The notes: a model not told the origin generated them from the sequence alone. 64,000 nt of DNA from an uncultured Lachnotalea sp. (GCA_947066815.1 CAMSZT010000012.1:22897-86896); one strand, 5' to 3'. Counted from the first letter of the stretch, positions 1 to 9,535 are shown. Numbers and translations: made by a program.

Positions 1-898
1 AGACCGTGTGCATCTGGATCTCCATGGAGGGATTCGACGCGTCCACCACGTGGAGGATGAGATCCGCATACCGTGCCTCCTCCAGCGTACTCCGAAATGT
101 CTCCACCAGATGGTGGGGGAGTTTTCGGATAAATCCCACGGTATCTGTCAGAAGGATCGATTCTCCCTCCGGCAGGGGAAGCTCCCTGGTGGTCGGGTCC
201 AGCGTCGCAAAGAGCTTGTCCTCGGAGAGCACCCCGGCCCCGGTCATGGCATTTAATAAGGTAGATTTTCCCGCATTGGTGTAGCCCACGATGGCCGCCA
301 CCGGCCTGTGGTTCCTCTCCCGCCTCTTCCTGGTGGTCTCCCGGTGCCGCTCCACCTGGGAAAGCTCTGCCTTCAGCACGGAGATCCTCTCATGGATCCG
401 CCTCCTGTCCACCTCCAGCTTCTTCTCGCCCGGCCCCCTGGTGCCGATGCCTCCCCCCAGCCGGGAGAGGACGCCGCCAAAACCGGTCAGCCTGGCCGCC
501 CGGTAGCGCAGCTGGGCAAGCTCCACCTGGATCTTCCCCTCGCTGGTGGACGCCCTGGCTGCAAAAATATCCAGGATCACCATGGTGCGGTCCATGACCT
601 TCACATTAAGCTCCCGCTCCAGATTCCGAAGCTGGGCCGGGGAGAGTTCGTCGTCACAGACGACGCCCGTGGCCCCCGTCTCCTCCGCCAGGAGCGAAAG
701 CTCCGAAAGCTTCCCCGTCCCCAGGTAGGTGGCCGGATGGGCCGCCTCACGCTTCTGGATGAGCGTCCCCACGGGAACAGCCCCGGCGGTGCCGGTAAGC
801 TCCGAAAGCTCCCGCAGAGACTCCTCCGCGCTCTGTCCGTCCCCGTGATCCACCCCCGCCAGGATGACCCGCTCCTCTTCTCTCCCGATCTCGATCAT
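1..898 (-). CDS. hflX: GTPase HflX, 3' end missing
   Basis: Ribosome-associated GTPase that rescues or splits stalled ribosomes under stress in characterised bacteria. About 299 N-terminal residues are visible. The HflX N-domain covers roughly residues 1-190, including the glycine-rich stretch GGGIGTRGPGEKKLEVDRRR at 148-167. The G domain follows, with the P-loop GYTNAGKST at 205-213 and G3 DTVGF at 252-256; switch I lies near DPTTRE. G4, G5 and the C-terminal domain lie beyond the left edge. The ATG at 898 overlaps the stop of the upstream TPR lipoprotein gene by 4 nt (ATGA), so the two are translationally coupled. Identification is firm; the truncation is only the window boundary. Confidence 0.95.
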   Translation of the reverse strand, partial: MIEIGREEERVILAGVDHGDGQSAEESLRELSELTGTAGAVPVGTLIQKREAAHPATYLGTGKLSELSLLAEETGATGVVCDDELSPAQLRNLERELNVKVMDRTMVILDIFAARASTSEGKIQVELAQLRYRAARLTGFGGVLSRLGGGIGTRGPGEKKLEVDRRRIHERISVLKAELSQVERHRETTRKRRERNHRPVAAIVGYTNAGKSTLLNAMTGAGVLSEDKLFATLDPTTRELPLPEGESILLTDTVGFIRKLPHHLVETFRSTLEEARYADLILHVVDASNPSMEIQMHTV

Positions 899-1905
899 AA
901 GCCCTCATCCGCCGCCGTCTCCGGCCCGTTCTCCACTTCGACCGAAGCGTCCGTCGGCCCCGTCTCCACCTGGATCTTGACGTCCGTCTGCTCCGAAGCG
1001 TCCGACTCCGGAAGCTCCACCCTGGTCACAAGAAAAGCGATCTCATGGTCCACTGTCTCATTGCCCCCGTAAGCATCCCGCCAGGCGCGGAACTTCTCCA
1101 GAGCCGTCTCAAAGTCCAGAAGCCGTTCATAGCAGGCACCCTCCACATAGAGAAGCTCCTTCCTGGCCGGTTCCGCCGCCTGGGAAAGCCCCTCCTGGGC
1201 CGCCAGGAGCGCTTCCTCATACTGCCCGTCTTCCATCTGCACGCGCGCCAGCTCCAGGCAGGCTCTCCCGTAACGGTCTCCGCCCGCATCTGCGGCTCCG
1301 GCCCGGCGGATCACTTCCAAAAACTCCAGGCCCGCCGCAGCCGCTCCATGCTCCTTCAGATCCTGATAGATATCTTCGCAGTAATCCAGGTTATCTGCCG
1401 AGGCCGAGATCGCCGCCCGAAAGTCCGAAACCGCCCTCTCCACATCTCCAAGCTCCAAAAATGCCCTTCCCCGGAGCAGATAATACTCGGCAGGCTCCTT
1501 GTTCATGGCGATCAACTGATCATAATCGGAAACCGCCGCCCCGTAATCTGCCGCCGCAGCCTCCGCATCCGCCTTATACCTCAGGATATCCTCCCTGACG
1601 CCCGGTTCCCCGTCATCCCCCAGCGCCAGCAATGCATTGGAAAAATAGGAGACCGCCTGCGGGTAATCCCCCTCCTGATAAAAAACGATCCCCAGTGCCC
1701 GGAGCACTCCCGCATCCTCCGGCGCCTGTTCTTCTGCTTTGGCGAGGATCTCCTTCGCCCCGGCCGGATCCCCTCCGGCGAGCGCTTCCATCCCCTGTTC
1801 GATATATCCCGCCGCCTCATCCTTCTTCCCGCAGCCCCAAAGGGACAGCAGGAGCAGGCAGAGGAAGGCGAACAGCCAAACCGTCTTTCTTCTTCTCTTC
1901 ATCAT
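895..1905 (-). CDS. TPR-repeat lipoprotein
   Basis: Predicted membrane-anchored lipoprotein of 336 aa. A basic n-region (MMKRRRK) is followed by a Leu-rich segment and a lipobox ending LWGC, with the lipidated Cys at about residue 25. The rest is helical tetratricopeptide repeats, seen as recurrent A-L-x-x-G-D and Y-x-x-A-x-x-x-Y/F patterns between about residues 35 and 285, with an acidic Thr/Glu-rich tail. TPR lipoproteins usually scaffold protein complexes at the cell surface; no specific partner can be read here. It lies between degV (2 nt gap) and hflX (4 nt overlap), so it is probably co-transcribed with both. Confidence 0.85.
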   Translation of the reverse strand: MMKRRRKTVWLFAFLCLLLLSLWGCGKKDEAAGYIEQGMEALAGGDPAGAKEILAKAEEQAPEDAGVLRALGIVFYQEGDYPQAVSYFSNALLALGDDGEPGVREDILRYKADAEAAAADYGAAVSDYDQLIAMNKEPAEYYLLRGRAFLELGDVERAVSDFRAAISASADNLDYCEDIYQDLKEHGAAAAGLEFLEVIRRAGAADAGGDRYGRACLELARVQMEDGQYEEALLAAQEGLSQAAEPARKELLYVEGACYERLLDFETALEKFRAWRDAYGGNETVDHEIAFLVTRVELPESDASEQTDVKIQVETGPTDASVEVENGPETAADEGL

Positions 1906-1907
1906 CC

Positions 1908-2777
1908 CTACCGTTCACTGCCGAGATAGAAAAGCGCCACCGTGCCGGGACCGGAGTGGGCTCCGATCACCGCGCCCACATAACTGAAATAAAAGGTTTT
2001 GGGGCCAAACCGCTCTTCCACCAGCTTCGCCACATATTCCGCATCCTCGATGCAGTCGCCGTGGCTGATGAATATCTCCTTATTTTCATCCTCAAATCCG
2101 TGTATGGTCTGAGCCATGTTCTCCACCAGGGCCTGCAGGGATTTTTTCCGTCCCCGCACATTTTTAAGGGGGATCAGCTTGCCCTCATTGTCCACGTGGA
2201 GCACCGGCTTCACATTGATCAGCGTCCCCAGGACCGCCGCCGTCTTGGACACCCGGCCGCCCCGGTGGAGATGGTTTAAGTCGTCCACCGTAAACTGGTG
2301 GCAGAGGTTGAGCTTGTGGTCCTCCAGCCACCTGGCATTCTCCTCCAGGCTCATGCCCTCTGCTTTCCGCTTTAACGCATAGTGGACGAAAAGCCCCTGG
2401 CCCATGGAGGCGCAGAGGGAATCCACCACCACGATCTTCCGGTCGGGATAGGCCTCTTCCATCTCCCCCGCCGCCAGCATCTCGTTCTGGCAGCTCCCGC
2501 TGAGTCCCGACGAAAAGCCGATGAACAGGATGTCCAGCCCCGCGTCCAGATGCTTTTTCATGGCCGCCGCCACGTCCTCCGGATTCACCGCCATGGTGGT
2601 GGGCATGCTCCCGTTCCTCATCTTGTCATAGAATTCCCCGATGGGGAGCTTCTTATCCCCGCCGTAGACCACGCCGTCCAGATTATAAAACAGGTTCAGC
2701 ACGTCCAGCTTCTTTTCCTCAATATATTCCTCCGGCAGATCGCAGGAGGAATCCGTCATGATCACATAATCTCCCAT
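1908..2777 (-). CDS. DegV family fatty-acid-binding protein
   Basis: DegV/FakB-type protein of 289 aa. The family binds a fatty acid in a buried pocket, and FakB members present it to the kinase FakA. The N-terminal signature TDSSCDLP (residues 8-15), the GFSSGLSGS loop and the HRGGRVSKT segment are all visible. An in-frame ATG lies 27 nt further upstream, but the start at 2777 has AGAGGA at good spacing and begins MGDYVIMTDSS, as family members do. It sits 51 nt downstream of dut and directly before the TPR lipoprotein gene. No fakA is in the window, so whether it feeds a fatty-acid kinase is unknown. Confidence 0.92.
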   Translation of the reverse strand: MGDYVIMTDSSCDLPEEYIEEKKLDVLNLFYNLDGVVYGGDKKLPIGEFYDKMRNGSMPTTMAVNPEDVAAAMKKHLDAGLDILFIGFSSGLSGSCQNEMLAAGEMEEAYPDRKIVVVDSLCASMGQGLFVHYALKRKAEGMSLEENARWLEDHKLNLCHQFTVDDLNHLHRGGRVSKTAAVLGTLINVKPVLHVDNEGKLIPLKNVRGRKKSLQALVENMAQTIHGFEDENKEIFISHGDCIEDAEYVAKLVEERFGPKTFYFSYVGAVIGAHSGPGTVALFYLGSER

Positions 2778-2828
2778 CGCTTTTCCTCTCTTCCCTTGAA
2801 ACAAATTTTAAATCCACACCGGACTTTG

Positions 2829-3341
2829 TCACACCCCGGTGCTCCCGAAACCGCCGTTTCGGACTGCCTCCGCCCCGTCGTCCTGTGTGATCCCGAATTC
2901 TGTGAAGATCCCCTGGGCGAAGCCGTCCCCCGCTTTCAGGGAAAGGGTCTTTCCCTCCCGGCTGTCATTGGTAAGCTTGACAAAAATATGTCCCTCGTTA
3001 TCGGAATGGTAATAGTCGCTGTCCACGATCCCCACCGTATTGTTCAGCTGGAGCCGGTATTTAAAACCAAGGCCGCTCCTGGGATAGATCTGTAAGACCC
3101 AGCCCTCCTCCATGGCCGCCCGGATCCCCGTGGGTATCTTCACCGACTCCCCCGGCGAAAGGATGACGGCCACAGGGGTAATGAAATCGTACCCGGCAGA
3201 GCCTGCCGTCGCGCGCCTCGGAACGGCCACCTGCTCCCAGGCTGCCCGGCACGCCTCTCTGCTTCCTTCTCCGAAGGTATCCAGGAAATCCGTTTCAAAC
3301 TGCTCCCAGCTCACCTTTTCAAATCTCGCAATCCGTTTCAT
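2829..3341 (-). CDS. dut: dUTP diphosphatase (dUTPase)
   Basis: Hydrolyses dUTP to dUMP and pyrophosphate, keeping uracil out of DNA and supplying dTMP synthesis. It is 170 aa, with the five trimeric-dUTPase motifs in order: AGSAGYDF (1), PRSGL (2), NTVGIVDSDY (3), GDGFAQGIF (4) and NGGFGSTGV (5). An N-terminal extension of about 45 residues precedes motif 1, longer than the minimal enzyme. Motif 4 reads GDGFAQ rather than the common GERIAQ, a mild deviation. The ribosome site TAGGAGG lies 8 nt before ATG, and a good promoter lies just upstream (3363-3391). It is probably the first gene of the dut-degV-TPR-hflX unit. Confidence 0.93.
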   Translation of the reverse strand: MKRIARFEKVSWEQFETDFLDTFGEGSREACRAAWEQVAVPRRATAGSAGYDFITPVAVILSPGESVKIPTGIRAAMEEGWVLQIYPRSGLGFKYRLQLNNTVGIVDSDYYHSDNEGHIFVKLTNDSREGKTLSLKAGDGFAQGIFTEFGITQDDGAEAVRNGGFGSTGV

Positions 3342-3362
3342 CGCCTTTCCTCCTACCGGAAC

Positions 3363-3391
3363 AGTATACCATTTTTATCCTTATAAGACAA
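3363..3391 (-). promoter_or_regulatory. Promoter of dut
   Basis: Read on the minus strand: -35 TTGTCT (3391-3386), 17 nt spacer, -10 TATACT (3368-3363), with dut ATG about 20 nt downstream. The -35 adjoins the U-tract of the terminator that ends the upstream sugar operon. Confidence 0.7.
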
Positions 3392-3446
3392 GAACAGAAA
3401 ATCCCAGACAGTGTTCCTTTTTGCGCGGCAGGAACACTGTCCGGGA
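3391..3446 (-). terminator. Terminator of the GH4/ABC sugar operon
   Basis: A 17-bp inverted repeat with one G/A variation: arms 3402-3418 and 3430-3446, loop of 11 nt. In the minus direction it is followed by TTTTCTGTTCTTG. It lies 41 nt after the GH4 stop codon. Confidence 0.85.
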
Positions 3447-3486
3447 CTTTCCGGGGGCCCGGGTCAGAAAGACCGGTCTTCTATCC

Positions 3487-4833
3487 CTATGAAAAATCTC
3501 TCAGATATTCTTTGTTGTTTTCGATCAGATCCTCCGTGAGCCTTCCGATCTCCTCCAGCGTACACATGGCCCCGGTCAGCGGATCCAGCTGGACGGCCTC
3601 CCGGATATAGCGGAATTTCTTCGTCACGGCCGCCTTCGCCATCAGCTTATGTACGTTCACGTTGGTCATATTCAGTCCCGCCAGCGCCTCCGGGAGCCTG
3701 CCCACATAACAGGGATGGATCCCCTCCGCGTCCGCGTAGCAGGGTACCTCCACACAGCATCCGTCCGGGATATTCGGGATCAGCCCCGTGTTCATCACAT
3801 TTAAATTTGCCCGGAAAGGCTTTCCCGTCAGGTTGGCGTGGATGATATAGGGCGCGTACTCCTCGCCCCTCGGCATGGGAATATCCTCCTCGGCATTCAC
3901 CTGCCGCTCCAGCTCCTCATAATACTCGTCGTTGGAAAGCTCGTGCTCCAGCCACCACCGTTTGGAGACCCCCCATTTTTCGATCATCTCCGGCGTCTTC
4001 CGGAAATAGGGCGTGTACTCCGACATGTGGAAGGGGGACTCCGAATGGTAATATCCGAAATGCTTCATGATCTCGAACCGCACGCCGTCGCTGAACCCGT
4101 CCCCGACCAGGCCCTGATATTTCTCCTCCCTGGCAAAAGCCTCCTTCATCTTTTCCTCGGAGGCGCCGATCTCTCGCAGCATCGGATAGGCGTCCTTCCC
4201 GTCGGTCTTTAAGTCCAGGTACCAGGCCATATGGTTGATGCCGGCGCACCAGTAGGACATACTCCCCGGCGGCACATCCAGATATTCCGCCAGCATCTTG
4301 GCCGTCCCCTGTACGCTGTGACAGAAGCCGAAGGTCCGGATCTTCGTCTGTTCATTTAATGCCTGGCAGATCGGCGCCATGGGGTTGGTATAGTTGAAGA
4401 AATAGGCGTCCGGGCACAGCCGTTCCATATCCTTCACGATCTGGAGGATGGTCGGATACGCCCGCAGCATCCGGAAGATCCCGGTGGGACCGATGATGTC
4501 CCCCACGGCCTCCGAGACGTGGTACCGGTCCGCGATCTCCAGATCCCTCTGGTAGATCCGGGCCCCTCCGACCGAGATGGTATTGATGACATAGCCGGCC
4601 CCCTCGAGGACCTCCCTCCAGTGCTCCGCCGCCGTGACCGTCGTTTTCCCGCCTGTCTGCCGGATCATTTTCTCCGCCATCCGGCGGACAGTCTCCAGCT
4701 TGGCCCCATCGATGTCCACCAGGGAGATATTGTCGATCTCCATGTCGTCAAACTGGAGCAGGTCGCACAGAATCGTCTTTGTAAAGATGGCGCTCCCGGC
4801 GCCTATGATCACTACTTTCGCTTTCCCGTTCAT
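3487..4833 (-). CDS. GH4 family NAD-dependent alpha-glycosidase (MelA-like)
   Basis: Glycoside hydrolase family 4 enzymes cleave glycosides by an oxidation/elimination mechanism needing NAD+ and a divalent metal. This 448-aa protein has the N-terminal Rossmann motif GAGSAIF (11-17), then NYTNPMA, GFCHSVQGT and GINHMAWYL, which hold the metal- and substrate-binding Asn, Cys and His residues. The CHSV/GINHMA pattern resembles MelA alpha-galactosidases more than the 6-phospho-glucosidases, so an unphosphorylated alpha-galactoside or alpha-glucoside is the likely substrate. That fits an ABC importer, which does not phosphorylate its cargo. It is the last gene of the operon starting with the binding protein at 9535. 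Substrate identity is inferred. Confidence 0.88.
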   Translation of the reverse strand: MNGKAKVVIIGAGSAIFTKTILCDLLQFDDMEIDNISLVDIDGAKLETVRRMAEKMIRQTGGKTTVTAAEHWREVLEGAGYVINTISVGGARIYQRDLEIADRYHVSEAVGDIIGPTGIFRMLRAYPTILQIVKDMERLCPDAYFFNYTNPMAPICQALNEQTKIRTFGFCHSVQGTAKMLAEYLDVPPGSMSYWCAGINHMAWYLDLKTDGKDAYPMLREIGASEEKMKEAFAREEKYQGLVGDGFSDGVRFEIMKHFGYYHSESPFHMSEYTPYFRKTPEMIEKWGVSKRWWLEHELSNDEYYEELERQVNAEEDIPMPRGEEYAPYIIHANLTGKPFRANLNVMNTGLIPNIPDGCCVEVPCYADAEGIHPCYVGRLPEALAGLNMTNVNVHKLMAKAAVTKKFRYIREAVQLDPLTGAMCTLEEIGRLTEDLIENNKEYLRDFS

Positions 4834-4872
4834 AGATCGTTATCCTTCTTTTCGTTTTATTTTTTGCGGCAG

Positions 4873-5829
4873 TCAGCTTTCCGTCCGGAGCCGCAGCCGC
4901 AGGCGCCCTCCCCCGGATCTCTTTTTCTCGGAGACCAGCACGATGATGAGCAGGAAGATCCCGCCCTTCAGGAACTGCTGCAGGGTCGCGTCCATCTCCA
5001 GGAGCGTCAGCCCGTTGGTCAGGATGGATAACACCAGTCCGCCGACCACGCAGGAGGAAAACCGGGCCTTCGCGCCTCCCCTGGCCGGAAAGCCGCCCAT
5101 CACCAGGGCGATCAGGGCGTTGAACATCATGTCCGAGCCCGTGTTCAGGGCCGCCGTTCCGGTTCGGATGGCCGTGAAAAATGCCGCCACGGCCCCGAAG
5201 GCCCCGCAGATCATGTAACAGCCGATCTTCACCTGCCTCACATTGACCCCGGAGTAGGAGGCGCCCAGCTCATTGGAGCCGATCATGCGCACCCGGTTTC
5301 CGAAGGGCGTGAACATGTAGAGGCAGCCCGCCGCCCCCACAAGCAGGATCAGCACCGTGATCTTAAAGCCGAAATTGTCATAGCTGTAAAGGGCAAAGGG
5401 CACGGTCACCGCCTCCTTGGCGATCAGCGGGACCATCAGGCCGTTGATGATATACCTGGTGCAGAGAGTGACCAGGAAGGACATGATCTTATAGCGGCCC
5501 GTCAGTACCCCGTTGAGGAATCCCACCAGGATCCCGGTGAGGAGCGCCGTGAGGATCCCCAGCGGGATATTGACCTGGCACACCTTTGCCACCATGTAGC
5601 AGCAAATGCAGATATTGGCGCCCACCGAGAGGTCCAGCATTCCCATGGTCATCACAAAGATCAGCCCGGTGCTGGCAAAGATCAGGATGATGGACTGTTC
5701 CAGCACCAGTTTGATGTTTCCCGGAGCGATCACTTCGCCGCCTGTCAGTATGGTCAAAGCAATGGTCAGGAAGATCAGGCCCAGATACGGCCCCGATGAT
5801 TCCACTATTTTCCGAAATCTGTTCTGCAT
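4873..5829 (-). CDS. Sugar ABC transporter permease (RbsC type)
   Basis: Inner-membrane channel subunit of a ribose/galactose-type importer (BPD_transp_2 family), 318 aa. Eight to ten hydrophobic segments are visible, and the characteristic TMGMLDLSVGA loop lies near residues 61-71. The C-terminus is basic (SEKKRSGGGRLRLRL). The ribosome site AGGAGG lies 8 nt before ATG. It starts 10 nt after the ATPase stop. The operon encodes two different permeases, so the channel is probably a heterodimer with the protein at 7343-8278. Confidence 0.92.
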   Translation of the reverse strand: MQNRFRKIVESSGPYLGLIFLTIALTILTGGEVIAPGNIKLVLEQSIILIFASTGLIFVMTMGMLDLSVGANICICCYMVAKVCQVNIPLGILTALLTGILVGFLNGVLTGRYKIMSFLVTLCTRYIINGLMVPLIAKEAVTVPFALYSYDNFGFKITVLILLVGAAGCLYMFTPFGNRVRMIGSNELGASYSGVNVRQVKIGCYMICGAFGAVAAFFTAIRTGTAALNTGSDMMFNALIALVMGGFPARGGAKARFSSCVVGGLVLSILTNGLTLLEMDATLQQFLKGGIFLLIIVLVSEKKRSGGGRLRLRLRTES

Positions 5830-5839
5830 GGTACGCCTC

Positions 5840-7324
5840 CTAAATCATTCTCTGGACCAGATGTTCCTCGGTCAGGTCTTTGTTCCGCTCGATCTCCCCG
5901 GAGATCTCTCCGTTTTTGAAGATCAGGATCCGGTCCGCCATGCCGATCAGCTCCAGAAGCTCCTCCGACACGATGATCATGGACTTCCCGCTGTTCTTCA
6001 GTTCCTCCATCAGTCCATAGATGACAGCCTTCACCCCCACGTCGATCCCCCTCGTGGGACTGTCCATGATAAAGATCTCCGTATCGCAGGCCAGCCACTT
6101 GCTGAGGGCCACCTTCTGTTTGTTGCCCCCGCTCAGAGTCCCCGCCGGCTGTCCGGTGTCCCGCATCTTTACCTGGAGCAGCCCCGCCTGCTCCTTCGCA
6201 AACCTTGTCATCCTCCGGCGGGTGACCACCCCCTTTGGCGCAAGCTTGTCAAAGCAGGTGATGCAGATGTTGTCCCGGATGCTGGCCTGGTTGAAGAGGG
6301 ACTCCATGTCCCGGTTTTTGGAGATATACCCCACCTTTTTCGCCAGGCGGTCCTTCACCGAATGCATCTTCTCCCCATTTATCACCACATCGCCGGAAAC
6401 GTCATACTCCATCCCGTAGACTGCCCGGGCCGCCTCATGCATCCCGGCCTCGCTGAGCCCCCCAAAGCCGAGGATCTCCCCCCTGTGGAGCTGGAAGTTC
6501 ACATTTTGAAAGCGGCCGGGACAATTCAGATCCTTCACCTCCAGGACCACCTCGTCCGAGATTGGCGTTCCGTAATCCTCCCGGTAATAATGCCCGGACA
6601 GCTCCCGGCCCACCATCATGTTCTTAAGGCCCTCCTCTGTCATCCCCTCCGTCGGGACCGTATCGATCAGGACCCCGTCCCGCATGACGGTGACAGAATC
6701 GCAGACGGACAGCACCTCCTTCAGGTCATGGGAGATGAACAGCACGCTGCTCCCCCGCGCCTTCGTGTTCCTCATCAGCTTATAGAGCTCCTCACGGCCG
6801 GTCTGGGATAAGGCCGTCGTTGTCTCGTCCACCATCAGGATCTTCGGCTCCACATCCGCGGCCCGCACCAATTCGATCAGCTTCCTCTGCTCCAGCGAAT
6901 AGGCGGCCGCATCCCTATCCGGCTGAATCTCCATGAGGCCGGCGCGCTCCAGCTTCTCCTTCACCATACGGTTTAGCTGCCTGAGGTTCCGGATCCCGAA
7001 GACGGTATACTCCCTCTCCCTGCCCAGCATAATGTTCTCTGCCACCGTGAGGCCCGGGAGGGTGCTGATCTCCTGTACGATCATGCTGACTCCCAGCCGG
7101 TTGGCCTCCGCCTGGCTGGAGGGGCGGTACGCCTGTCCGTCCAGGAACATTTCTCCCCCGTCCGGCTCCAGGATCCCGGCGATCATGGAGAGCAGGGTCG
7201 ATTTCCCGGAGCCGTTCTCACCGACGATCGCCCGGATCTCCCCCGCGCCGATCTCCACCGAGATGTCGTCCACCGCCCTGGTCGCCCCAAAATATTTTTT
7301 CATGTGCTCAAATCTTGCAAGCAT
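5840..7324 (-). CDS. Sugar ABC transporter ATP-binding protein (RbsA/MglA type)
   Basis: Tandem ATPase that energises the sugar importer, 494 aa. The first domain has GENGSGKST (Walker A) and LMVDETTTAL (Walker B), but its signature is degenerate (YSLEQRKLIEL). The second domain lacks a usable P-loop (FGGLSEAG) but keeps a canonical signature, TLSGGNKQKVALSKWL, and Walker B IMDSPTRGIDVG. This asymmetric layout is usual for RbsA/MglA-class ATPases. The start has AAGGAGG at good spacing. It lies between the two permease genes in the operon. Confidence 0.94.
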   Translation of the reverse strand: MLARFEHMKKYFGATRAVDDISVEIGAGEIRAIVGENGSGKSTLLSMIAGILEPDGGEMFLDGQAYRPSSQAEANRLGVSMIVQEISTLPGLTVAENIMLGREREYTVFGIRNLRQLNRMVKEKLERAGLMEIQPDRDAAAYSLEQRKLIELVRAADVEPKILMVDETTTALSQTGREELYKLMRNTKARGSSVLFISHDLKEVLSVCDSVTVMRDGVLIDTVPTEGMTEEGLKNMMVGRELSGHYYREDYGTPISDEVVLEVKDLNCPGRFQNVNFQLHRGEILGFGGLSEAGMHEAARAVYGMEYDVSGDVVINGEKMHSVKDRLAKKVGYISKNRDMESLFNQASIRDNICITCFDKLAPKGVVTRRRMTRFAKEQAGLLQVKMRDTGQPAGTLSGGNKQKVALSKWLACDTEIFIMDSPTRGIDVGVKAVIYGLMEELKNSGKSMIIVSEELLELIGMADRILIFKNGEISGEIERNKDLTEEHLVQRMI

Positions 7325-7342
7325 GTTCTTCCTCCTTCCCGG

Positions 7343-8278
7343 TCATTTCGTCACGTCATACTGCCTGCTGTTGCTGGAGGAATGGACCAGGATCAGGAGC
7401 ATGATGCCGATGACCACATTCTGGAGGGACGACTCCAGGCCGTTGGTCAGAAGGCCGTTGGCGATCAGGTTCATAAAAAGGCTGCCCAGCACAAGGGCGA
7501 GGATCGGATTCATATACCGTTTGTAAGCGCCCGCGAAGAGACATGCCATCAGCGGCGTAAAAATGGAAGCCGCGCTGCTCAAGCCGGAAGCGGCTCCCAT
7601 AGAATTGGAATAGCAGATATTCACGATCCCCATGATCCCCGCACAGATCCCTCCGTATAGGAACGCATAGCTTTTGTATCTCTGCACCCGGATCCCCATA
7701 CTCTCCGCCACCTGGGCGTTGGAACCGATGGCATTGACATAAAGGCCAAACTTGGTCCGTCCCGCCAGGACAGCGGACAACAGCAGGATCAGAAGGCTTA
7801 CGATCACATTCACCGGCGCTTTCCCCAGCACCCGGTACCGCTCCTCCACCTGCAGGGCGTAGGCCCCCTGGGTCAGGATCGTCGATATGGCTTCATAAAT
7901 GATGATCAGCCCCACCGATATGATCATCGGGTTGATCTCCAGCCTTGTCATAAACTGGCTGCCGATCATGCCGATCACCATCCCCGTCAGGAGCCCGCCC
8001 AGGATCAGGCCCGCCCACCCGAACCTGGTGGAAAGCCAGCAGCCGGCCATGGCGCTGATGATCATGTTTGCCCCCAGGGTCATGTCGAAGATCCCCATCT
8101 CGTTTAAGAAATACAGGCCGCAGCCCAGGATGGACTGCATCAGCGTCTGCTGGAGCAGGATGCTGATGCTGTTCATCGTTCCAAATCGTTCGGGCTGAAG
8201 GATCTTAAACAGGACAAACACCACTGCGATCGCGGCGAAGGGCAGTACCACCCTTATCTGTTTTGTCTCCTTGTTCAA
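7343..8278 (-). CDS. Sugar ABC transporter permease, TTG start
   Basis: Second RbsC-type membrane subunit, 311 aa, with about eight to nine hydrophobic segments and the family loop NEMGIFDMTLGANM near residues 59-72. The start codon is TTG at 8278, preceded 5 nt upstream by AGGAGG; no in-frame ATG near the N-terminus has a comparable ribosome site. It lies between the genes for the substrate-binding lipoprotein (39 nt gap) and the ATPase. Confidence 0.9.
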   Translation of the reverse strand: MNKETKQIRVVLPFAAIAVVFVLFKILQPERFGTMNSISILLQQTLMQSILGCGLYFLNEMGIFDMTLGANMIISAMAGCWLSTRFGWAGLILGGLLTGMVIGMIGSQFMTRLEINPMIISVGLIIIYEAISTILTQGAYALQVEERYRVLGKAPVNVIVSLLILLLSAVLAGRTKFGLYVNAIGSNAQVAESMGIRVQRYKSYAFLYGGICAGIMGIVNICYSNSMGAASGLSSAASIFTPLMACLFAGAYKRYMNPILALVLGSLFMNLIANGLLTNGLESSLQNVVIGIMLLILVHSSSNSRQYDVTK

Positions 8279-8317
8279 AATAACCTCCTATCAGAATTCC
8301 GGTGATGTCCGGACGTC

Positions 8318-9535
8318 CTACTTTACCAGATCTTTATGCCGGTCCATGACCTCCTGCAGGGAGATGGAGGAGGCAGCCTTCTGGATATCCTCCACCGTCG
8401 TATCCGGATTATGCTTAAAGGAAAGAGCCCGGATCTCGTCGGCCGTGTAGGTCTGTCCGTTCTGGAAATCCTTATCGTAGCCGACCATAAACTTGTTGTA
8501 ATTCTGGTAATCGTCCAGCGTGTTGATAAAGATCAGGTTGTTTTTCACATCCAGCGGATACGCGCTCTCGTCGTAAGCGCCGTTCAGCGCATTGTACACC
8601 AGAAGCAGGGAGAAGAGCGCATCCGAATGATGGCCGCCCCCGATGGAGGTGATGGATCCCTCGGAGAGCATTTTTTCAAGGGTGTTGTCAAAATCAATGC
8701 CGGCCAGCATCTTATAGTCGATCTTTAAGTTCTCCTCCGCGGCGATCACATAGGGCGCATATTTTGCGCCGGTCAGGGCGATCCCGTCGATCTCCGGGTA
8801 GGCGGTCAGGATGTTGGTCGCCACGTCCGTGCTCTTGTCCACGGCCACGTCCCACTCCTCTTTCACGATCTCCACATTTGCCTCTTCAAATGCCTTGCGG
8901 TAACCCTCCGCCCTGGTCTCAAAGGTGAGGTCCCCGTGCTGGGAAGCCATCAGGGCAACCTTTTTGGCACCTTTTTCCGCCATGGTCTTGCCCATCTCGT
9001 AGCATGCGCCGAACTCATCCTCGTATACGCGTCCCACATAATACTTGTAGGAATCCAGCTGCTTTGCCACTTCCTCGTCCCCTACAGTGCGGAAGAACTG
9101 TGCCCAGTAGACGCCTGAGTCCTCGCAGACCTTTCCGATCTTCACCAGGGACGCCTCCGAGAAGTTGCAGACGATCACGCCGTCGCAGCCTGCCGCAATA
9201 AAGTTCTCCGTGGCCTTGATGGTGTTCTCCGCCGTCACCTCAAACTCGCTGTTGTAGATCACCTCGATGTCCAGCGCCTCGGCCGCCAGGTCCAGGATGG
9301 CTTTCACATCCGCCTTCAGGCCCCCGTCCACCATTCCGGGGAAGGTACAGCCGATCTTGATCTTCTTGTCCGAGGACTCATTTGCCGCTCCCTCCGTCTG
9401 CCCTCCGGACTGGGTCTCGGCCTCGGCCTTGCTGTCTCCTGCCGGCTCCTCTGTCTTTCCCTTTCCACATCCTGCCATGCTCCACACCATGGCCGCCGCC
9501 ATGATAACTGCTGTGATCCTTTTCCATGTTTTCAT
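8318..9535 (-). CDS. Sugar-binding lipoprotein of the ABC importer
   Basis: Extracellular solute-binding lipoprotein (periplasmic-binding-protein type I fold), 405 aa. The signal peptide MKTWKRITAVIMAAAM leads to the lipobox SMAGC with lipidated Cys23, then a Glu/Ser/Gly-rich linker, then the sugar-binding domain starting near IKIGCTFPGM. An upstream ATG exists, but the start at 9535 has AAAGGAGGG and gives a proper signal peptide. First gene of the operon and divergent from araC. The sugar cannot be read from the sequence; the GH4 enzyme at the operon end suggests an alpha-galactoside. Confidence 0.92.
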   Translation of the reverse strand: MKTWKRITAVIMAAAMVWSMAGCGKGKTEEPAGDSKAEAETQSGGQTEGAANESSDKKIKIGCTFPGMVDGGLKADVKAILDLAAEALDIEVIYNSEFEVTAENTIKATENFIAAGCDGVIVCNFSEASLVKIGKVCEDSGVYWAQFFRTVGDEEVAKQLDSYKYYVGRVYEDEFGACYEMGKTMAEKGAKKVALMASQHGDLTFETRAEGYRKAFEEANVEIVKEEWDVAVDKSTDVATNILTAYPEIDGIALTGAKYAPYVIAAEENLKIDYKMLAGIDFDNTLEKMLSEGSITSIGGGHHSDALFSLLLVYNALNGAYDESAYPLDVKNNLIFINTLDDYQNYNKFMVGYDKDFQNGQTYTADEIRALSFKHNPDTTVEDIQKAASSISLQEVMDRHKDLVK